From Crocinitomicaceae bacterium (lineage in GTDB: Bacteria; Bacteroidota; Bacteroidia; Flavobacteriales_D; Crocinitomicaceae): 64,000 nt of DNA. The DNA lies in NCBI GenBank assembly GCA_017984635.1, contig JAGNZC010000002.1, forward strand, positions 1-64,000, written 5' to 3'. This document shows positions 59,284 to 64,000 of the stretch, piece by piece. The notes under the pieces are model-generated. The model was not told where the DNA came from. It did no database searches and saw nothing but the letters and a program-made list of their open reading frames with translations. Made by a program: the position numbers and the translations under genes. The stretch's first letter is position 1, and every line of letters starts with the position of its first letter.

Positions 59284-61860
59284 ATGGCAGACAACGAATT
59301 CATACCAAAAGGCAATAAACCGGAAGAAAAAACGGTTAAAGCATCAAGTTCAAGCGCAAAAAAAGAGAAAAACTCAAAACGTGTAGAACTAAAAAATCCT
59401 GTTGCTGGTTTAACCAATCGCTTTGATAAAAAGAAAGTAAAAACCATTACAGGTAGTATTTTTATACTTACAGCATTTTATTTGTTTTTGGCATGCTTGT
59501 CTTATTTATTTACATGGACCGTTGACCAAGATCGTGTTTTAGACAAAAATCTACTCGAATTTTTAACGGAAGGTGATACTGTTCAAGTATCAAATTGGTT
59601 AGGGAAATTTGGGGCTTGGACCTCACATTTATTGTTTTACCGTTGGTTTGGTATTTCATCCTTTGGAATTCCATTCTTGTTATTCTTATTAGGTGTACGA
59701 ATTGCATTTGATAAAACATTTTTACCGCTTGCTAAAACGTTCAAACGCGTATTTGTATTAATGATTTGGAGTTCAATTCTTTTAGGCTATTTTTCATACG
59801 CAGTCAATTATGCAGGTGGTTCTTTTGGGTTTTATATCAACGAATGGTTGGGATTAACATTAGGACGTTTTGGTTCAATGGCTTTTATATTAGTATTGGG
59901 TTATCTTGTAATCGTAAGTTTATTTAATCCAAATTTCAGTTCACTTTTTGACCGATTGATGGGTGAAAAAGAAGTTGAAATGTCTGACGAATATGAATCT
60001 ATTCATGATAAAGCTGGAATTATTCATGATATACATGCCATCAACACAATCCAAGATAACGAGATTCAAAAAGAAGAAATTTCTGAAACGATCCATTTTG
60101 AAGAAGAGAATGAACTAGAAGAAGATGATGATAATAATTTTGATGCTTCAGAATTAATTATTTCTGTAAAAGATCCTGAACCAACGAATAATGCATTAGA
60201 ATTGGAAAATGAAGTGGCCGATTTTGAAATTGAAATTCCACAAGAAACTCCTTTCACTCCTATTCCAGACACAGGGTTTTCTGTAGAAATTCCAGAAGCA
60301 GAAGCTGCATTAAGTGATGACGACTTAAATACCTTAAGAAAAGAATACGGTGATTACGATCCAAAACTTGATTTAGCTAGTTATGTATTGCCATCAATTG
60401 ATTTGTTGAAAGAATATGGTTCATCTACGATCTCTGTCAATAAAGAAGAATTGGAACGCAACAAAAACAAAATTGTTGAAACACTTTCTCATTATAAAAT
60501 TGAAATTGCAAAAATCAAAGCAACAGTAGGTCCGACAGTTACATTGTATGAAATCGTTCCTGCACCAGGTGTTCGAATTTCTAAAATCAAAAACTTAGAA
60601 GATGACATCGCTTTAAGTTTAAGTGCTTTAGGTATTCGTATTATTGCGCCAATTCCTGGAAAAGGAACCATTGGTATTGAAGTTCCTAATTCAAATCCTG
60701 AAATGGTAAGCATGCGTTCATTGATCGCTTCTGAAAAATTCCAAAATCTAGATGCTGAATTACCAATCGTAATGGGAAAAACGATTACCAATGAAACATT
60801 TACGTTTGATTTAACGAAAATGCCCCATTTATTAGTCGCTGGTTCAACTGGTCAAGGTAAATCAGTTGGGTTAAATGCTATATTGATTTCGATTTTATAC
60901 AAAAAACATCCTTCTCAGGTGAAATTTGTTTTGGTCGATCCAAAGAAAGTAGAGTTAACGCTTTACAACAAAATTGAACGCCATTTTTTAGCAAAACTTC
61001 CTGGAGAAGAAGATGCGATTATCACAGATGTTTCTAAAGTAGTCAACACGCTAAATTCATTGTGCATTGAAATGGATGACCGCTATGAATTATTAAAAGA
61101 TGCGGGCGTTCGAACCATCAAAGAATACAATGCGAAATTTATTTCTCGAAAACTTAATCCTGAAAAAGGTCATCGTTACTTACCCTATATTGTTGTATTG
61201 ATTGATGAGTTTGCCGACTTAATCATGACTGCTGGCAAAGAAGTGGAACATCCGATTGCTCGTATTGCTCAGTTAGCACGTGCGATTGGAATTCATTTAA
61301 TTGTTGCAACGCAACGTCCATCTGTTAATGTAATTACAGGTATGATTAAAGCTAACTTCCCTGCCCGAATTGCATTTAGAGTATTATCAAAAATTGATTC
61401 TCGAACAATTTTAGATGCATCAGGTGCTGATCAATTAATTGGTCGAGGTGATATGTTAATTTCAACTGGTTCTGACATGATTCGTTTGCAATGTGGTTTT
61501 GTTGACACGCCAGAAGTGGAAGATATCTGTGCCTTCATTGGAAGTCAACGCGCCTATCCAGAAGCATTATTATTACCAGAATATGTTGGTGAAGGTGGAG
61601 ATGGAAGCAGCGATATCGACATGAATGAAATTGATCCAATGTTTGCGGATGCTGCAAGAATTGTAGTTATGAATCAACAAGGTTCAGCAAGTTTATTACA
61701 ACGTAAATTAAAACTTGGCTACAACCGCGCAGGAAGAATTGTTGATCAATTGGAAGGAATGGGAATTATCGGTTCGTTTCAAGGAAGCAAAGCACGTGAA
61801 GTTTTGTATGGTGATATTGAATCTTTGGATGAGTTTTTACGCATGAAAGGAATAATTTAA
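59284..61860 (+). CDS. ftsK: DNA translocase FtsK
   Basis: 858 residues. N-terminal membrane region with four hydrophobic helices between about 55 and 220 (TGSIFILTAFYLFLACLSYLFTW; FGIPFLLFLLGVRIAF; VFVLMIWSSILLGYFS; GSMAFILVLGYLVIVSLF). An acidic linker follows (about 228-360). The motor has alpha and beta domains, Walker A AGSTGQGKSVGLNA (about 519-532), FVLVDPKKVELTLY, Walker B VLIDEFADLIM and RPSVNVITGMIKANFPARIAFRV. The C-terminal gamma domain, which reads KOPS-like DNA signals and contacts XerD, is ASLLQRKLKLGYNRAGRIVDQLEGMGI. It pumps chromosome dimers apart at the division septum. It is followed by an M14 peptidase. Confidence 0.95.
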   Translation: MADNEFIPKGNKPEEKTVKASSSSAKKEKNSKRVELKNPVAGLTNRFDKKKVKTITGSIFILTAFYLFLACLSYLFTWTVDQDRVLDKNLLEFLTEGDTVQVSNWLGKFGAWTSHLLFYRWFGISSFGIPFLLFLLGVRIAFDKTFLPLAKTFKRVFVLMIWSSILLGYFSYAVNYAGGSFGFYINEWLGLTLGRFGSMAFILVLGYLVIVSLFNPNFSSLFDRLMGEKEVEMSDEYESIHDKAGIIHDIHAINTIQDNEIQKEEISETIHFEEENELEEDDDNNFDASELIISVKDPEPTNNALELENEVADFEIEIPQETPFTPIPDTGFSVEIPEAEAALSDDDLNTLRKEYGDYDPKLDLASYVLPSIDLLKEYGSSTISVNKEELERNKNKIVETLSHYKIEIAKIKATVGPTVTLYEIVPAPGVRISKIKNLEDDIALSLSALGIRIIAPIPGKGTIGIEVPNSNPEMVSMRSLIASEKFQNLDAELPIVMGKTITNETFTFDLTKMPHLLVAGSTGQGKSVGLNAILISILYKKHPSQVKFVLVDPKKVELTLYNKIERHFLAKLPGEEDAIITDVSKVVNTLNSLCIEMDDRYELLKDAGVRTIKEYNAKFISRKLNPEKGHRYLPYIVVLIDEFADLIMTAGKEVEHPIARIAQLARAIGIHLIVATQRPSVNVITGMIKANFPARIAFRVLSKIDSRTILDASGADQLIGRGDMLISTGSDMIRLQCGFVDTPEVEDICAFIGSQRAYPEALLLPEYVGEGGDGSSDIDMNEIDPMFADAARIVVMNQQGSASLLQRKLKLGYNRAGRIVDQLEGMGIIGSFQGSKAREVLYGDIESLDEFLRMKGII

Positions 61861-61908
61861 CCGCAATAAAGTTTCGTTTATTTTTAAGGTGTTTTTCTAA
61901 AATCTAAT

Positions 61909-61916
61909 TAGATTTG
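61909..61916 (+). promoter_or_regulatory. -7 element (TAGATTTG) before the M14 peptidase gene
   Basis: A perfect TAnnTTTG 22 bases before ATG 61939, so the peptidase does not rely on ftsK readthrough. Confidence 0.5.
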
Positions 61917-61938
61917 TGTAAACCAAAAATTACACAAC

Positions 61939-64000
61939 ATGAAATTCATTGCTTGGTCATTTCTATTCATAGCAGTTACTACTGTTAGTTTTTCTCAAAA
62001 AGTTCAAAGTCCTAAAGAGTATTTTGGGTATGAATTAGGAACTTATTTCACACGTCATCACCAAGTTGTTGATTATTTCAGACAGTTAGAAAAAAACGCA
62101 CCTTCTTCAATTTCCGTTCAACAGTATGGCTCAACAAATGAGAAAAGAGATTTAATTGTTGCGTATATTTCTACACCCGAAAATTTAAAAAACTTAGAAC
62201 AATTAAAACAAAATCACAGTAATCTGGCCAATGAATCTGTAGCATTTGTTTGGTTAAGCTACAATGTACACGGAAACGAAAGCGCAGGAACTGAAGCAGC
62301 CATGCAAACGGCTTTCGAGCTCATCACACAGCGTCAAGATTGGTTAAAATCAACTGTTGTGATTTTGGATCCATGTATCAATCCTGATGGAAGAGATCGA
62401 TATGTGAATTGGTACAATCAACAACACAACAAAGTATTAAACAGTGATCGTGTAACCAATGAACACAATGAACCTTGGCCTTCTGGTCGCCCAAATCATT
62501 ATTTATTTGATTTAAATAGAGATTGGGCTTGGTTAACACAAGTAGAATCAAAAAAACGCATTGCATTGTACAATCAATGGTTGCCTCATGTTCATGTTGA
62601 TTTTCATGAACAAGGCATGAACGCTCCTTATTATTTTGCACCAGCTGCAGAACCTTATCACGAAGTAATTACAGATTTCCAACGCAAGTTTCAAACAGAA
62701 ATCGGTAAAAACAATGCAAAATATTTTGATCGAAACGGATGGTTTTATTTTACAAAAGAAATATTTGACCTTTTGTACCCAAGTTACGGTGATACCTACC
62801 CTACTTACAGCGGAGCAGTTGGAATGACATACGAACAAGGAGGAAGCGGTCGAGGAGGAATTGGTGTAATGAATAACGACGGAAAATTAATCACTTTAAA
62901 AGATCGCGTTTTACACCACCATACAGCTGGTCTTTCAACTATTGAACATGCTGCATTGAATGCTTCAAGATTGATAGAAGAATTTCAACAATTTTCAAAA
63001 AATAAAAATTACAAATACAAAAGTTACATCGTTGGAGGTAAAAAAGGAAACATCGATGCATTAAAGCAATTATTAGATGCACATAAAATTGCTTACAGCT
63101 TTGGGAATGATGCAACTGTTTCAGGTTTTGATTATTCTACACTCAAAACAGGTTCAATGAAAGCAACGAACCAACATTTAATTATCAATACCAATCAATT
63201 AAAAGGAACGTTAGTCAATGTTTTGTTTGAACCAAAAACAAAATTGTCGGATTCTTTAACGTATGACATAACTGCTTGGTCTTTGCCTTATGCGTATGGA
63301 TTATATGCAATTGGATCTGAAAAACTAGTGGTTGGAACGAATCAAAATACTCCAACAATTAAAAACAAAAAAGAAACCGATTTATATGCATATATCGCAA
63401 CTTGGAATGGATTACAAGATGCTCGTTTTTTAAGTGCTTTAATTCAAAAAGGCATAAAAGTGAGAACGGCAGAAAACCCATTTACGTTGAATGGTATAAA
63501 TTACAACCGAGGAACATTATTAATCACAAAAGAAGACAATGGAACTGGCTTCGAAGATCAAATTGTTACCATCGCCAATGAATTTCAAGTTCAATTAACA
63601 CCAACTACGACTGGTTTAGTTGAAAAAGGCAATGATTTTGGTTCTTCTTCTGTTAAATTAATCAAGAAACAAAGTGTTGCACTATTGTCAGACGAAAACG
63701 CATCTTCACTGAATGTAGGTGAAGTTTGGCACTTTTTTGAAGAACAATTAAATTATCCAATTTCGTTAATATCTTCAAATAGTATCGATAAAACAATGCT
63801 GGCACGATTTACAACATTAATTGTTCCGGAAGGCTATTTCAATTATTTTACCAATGAAGAAAATTTAAACACCATTAAAGAATGGATAGGAAATGGTGGA
63901 AAGTTAATCGCAATTGGCTATGCAGTAGATCACTTTACAACTAAAAATGGTTTTGCATTGAAACCAAAAAATGAAGCAACAGCAACAGAAGATAAAAAAG
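61939..64000 (+). CDS. Secreted M14-family zinc carboxypeptidase-like protein, partial
   Basis: The frame begins at ATG 61939 and is still open at the window edge (687 codons visible). Signal peptide MKFIAWSFLFIAVTTVSFSQ. The M14 zinc-peptidase domain starts near residue 30: YNVHGNESAGTEA supplies zinc-ligand His and Glu, DPCINPDGRDRY and FDLNRDWAWL are the NPDG/DxNRxW substrate motifs, VHVDFHEQG supplies the third ligand His, and VGMTYEQGGSGRGG carries the catalytic glutamate. After about residue 340 the protein continues as a long beta-rich extension (KGNIDALKQLLDAHKIAYSF ... LLSDENASSLNVGEVWHFFEEQLNYPISLI), common in Bacteroidota M14 proteins. Peptide substrates, possibly of cell wall or environment, are inferred. 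Confidence 0.85.
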   Translation, partial: MKFIAWSFLFIAVTTVSFSQKVQSPKEYFGYELGTYFTRHHQVVDYFRQLEKNAPSSISVQQYGSTNEKRDLIVAYISTPENLKNLEQLKQNHSNLANESVAFVWLSYNVHGNESAGTEAAMQTAFELITQRQDWLKSTVVILDPCINPDGRDRYVNWYNQQHNKVLNSDRVTNEHNEPWPSGRPNHYLFDLNRDWAWLTQVESKKRIALYNQWLPHVHVDFHEQGMNAPYYFAPAAEPYHEVITDFQRKFQTEIGKNNAKYFDRNGWFYFTKEIFDLLYPSYGDTYPTYSGAVGMTYEQGGSGRGGIGVMNNDGKLITLKDRVLHHHTAGLSTIEHAALNASRLIEEFQQFSKNKNYKYKSYIVGGKKGNIDALKQLLDAHKIAYSFGNDATVSGFDYSTLKTGSMKATNQHLIINTNQLKGTLVNVLFEPKTKLSDSLTYDITAWSLPYAYGLYAIGSEKLVVGTNQNTPTIKNKKETDLYAYIATWNGLQDARFLSALIQKGIKVRTAENPFTLNGINYNRGTLLITKEDNGTGFEDQIVTIANEFQVQLTPTTTGLVEKGNDFGSSSVKLIKKQSVALLSDENASSLNVGEVWHFFEEQLNYPISLISSNSIDKTMLARFTTLIVPEGYFNYFTNEENLNTIKEWIGNGGKLIAIGYAVDHFTTKNGFALKPKNEATATEDKK

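Overview
The window is a 64-kb piece of an AT-rich chromosome from the phylum Bacteroidota, most likely order Flavobacteriales (a Crocinitomicaceae/Fluviicola-like organism would fit, but the genus is inference). Three things point there. Secreted proteins end in type IX secretion (T9SS) C-terminal sorting domains. Promoters carry the Bacteroidota -7 element TAnnTTTG, and start codons rarely have Shine-Dalgarno sequences. Several families are typical of the phylum: LKR-like AlaDh/PNT oxidoreductase, MnmD without MnmC, DUF4199, DUF4907, and the 'asparagine synthetase B'-like secreted protein. No phage, plasmid, CRISPR array or intact insertion sequence was found, and no tRNA or rRNA gene.

1-5551 (minus) is a compact five-gene operon: a ribulose-phosphate 3-epimerase-like barrel fused to two CBS domains, a type I-beta DAHP synthase, a KdsC-like HAD phosphatase with an extra N-terminal domain, a stand-alone lysine-ketoglutarate-reductase-like oxidoreductase and a UMF1-family transporter with extra C-terminal membrane segments. 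This is the most unusual metabolic locus in the window. 5662-12.1 kb holds a hydrolase, a DCC-family thiol protein, a structured non-coding RNA (7016-7239, minus; 6S-like candidate), two methyltransferases (one MnmD), dnaB and a secreted protein, then a patch of degenerate intergenic repeats.

12.1-24.5 kb: gyrB, a secreted glutathione peroxidase, an OmpA-like protein, a VTC/DUF4956 pair, an ABC ATPase/YihY cluster, a 266-bp MITE-like element (19496-19761), an RlmI-like methyltransferase, a MATE exporter, fmt, an HU gene and an ECF sigma factor. 24.6-34.2 kb: uvrA, a secreted GH38 alpha-mannosidase, a dicarboxylate/amino-acid symporter, rho with a long Asn/Pro/Gln-rich insert, and DUF4199.

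34.2-46.1 kb: a co-directional cluster of surface proteins (one GEVED protein, three paralogous kelch proteins, all with T9SS tails, and a DUF4907 lipoprotein) faces an mpl gene that lies 6 bp downstream of a very large (1809 aa) exported repeat protein, which contains a recent 525-bp tandem duplication. 46.2-64 kb is mostly housekeeping: an FAD oxidoreductase, gcvT, thioredoxin, menE, a DnaJ-like membrane protein, smpB, recR, mscL, an RRM protein, a CNNM/CorC protein, the small SRP RNA (55402-55503), arginase-argS, ftsK, and a truncated M14 peptidase at the right edge.

Two genome-reading observations recur. Perfect TAnnTTTG elements sit directly upstream of many genes, and in three of them (5662, 8945, 54047) exactly four bases before the ATG, which suggests leaderless or near-leaderless transcripts. 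Several gene starts need trimming relative to the longest open frame.
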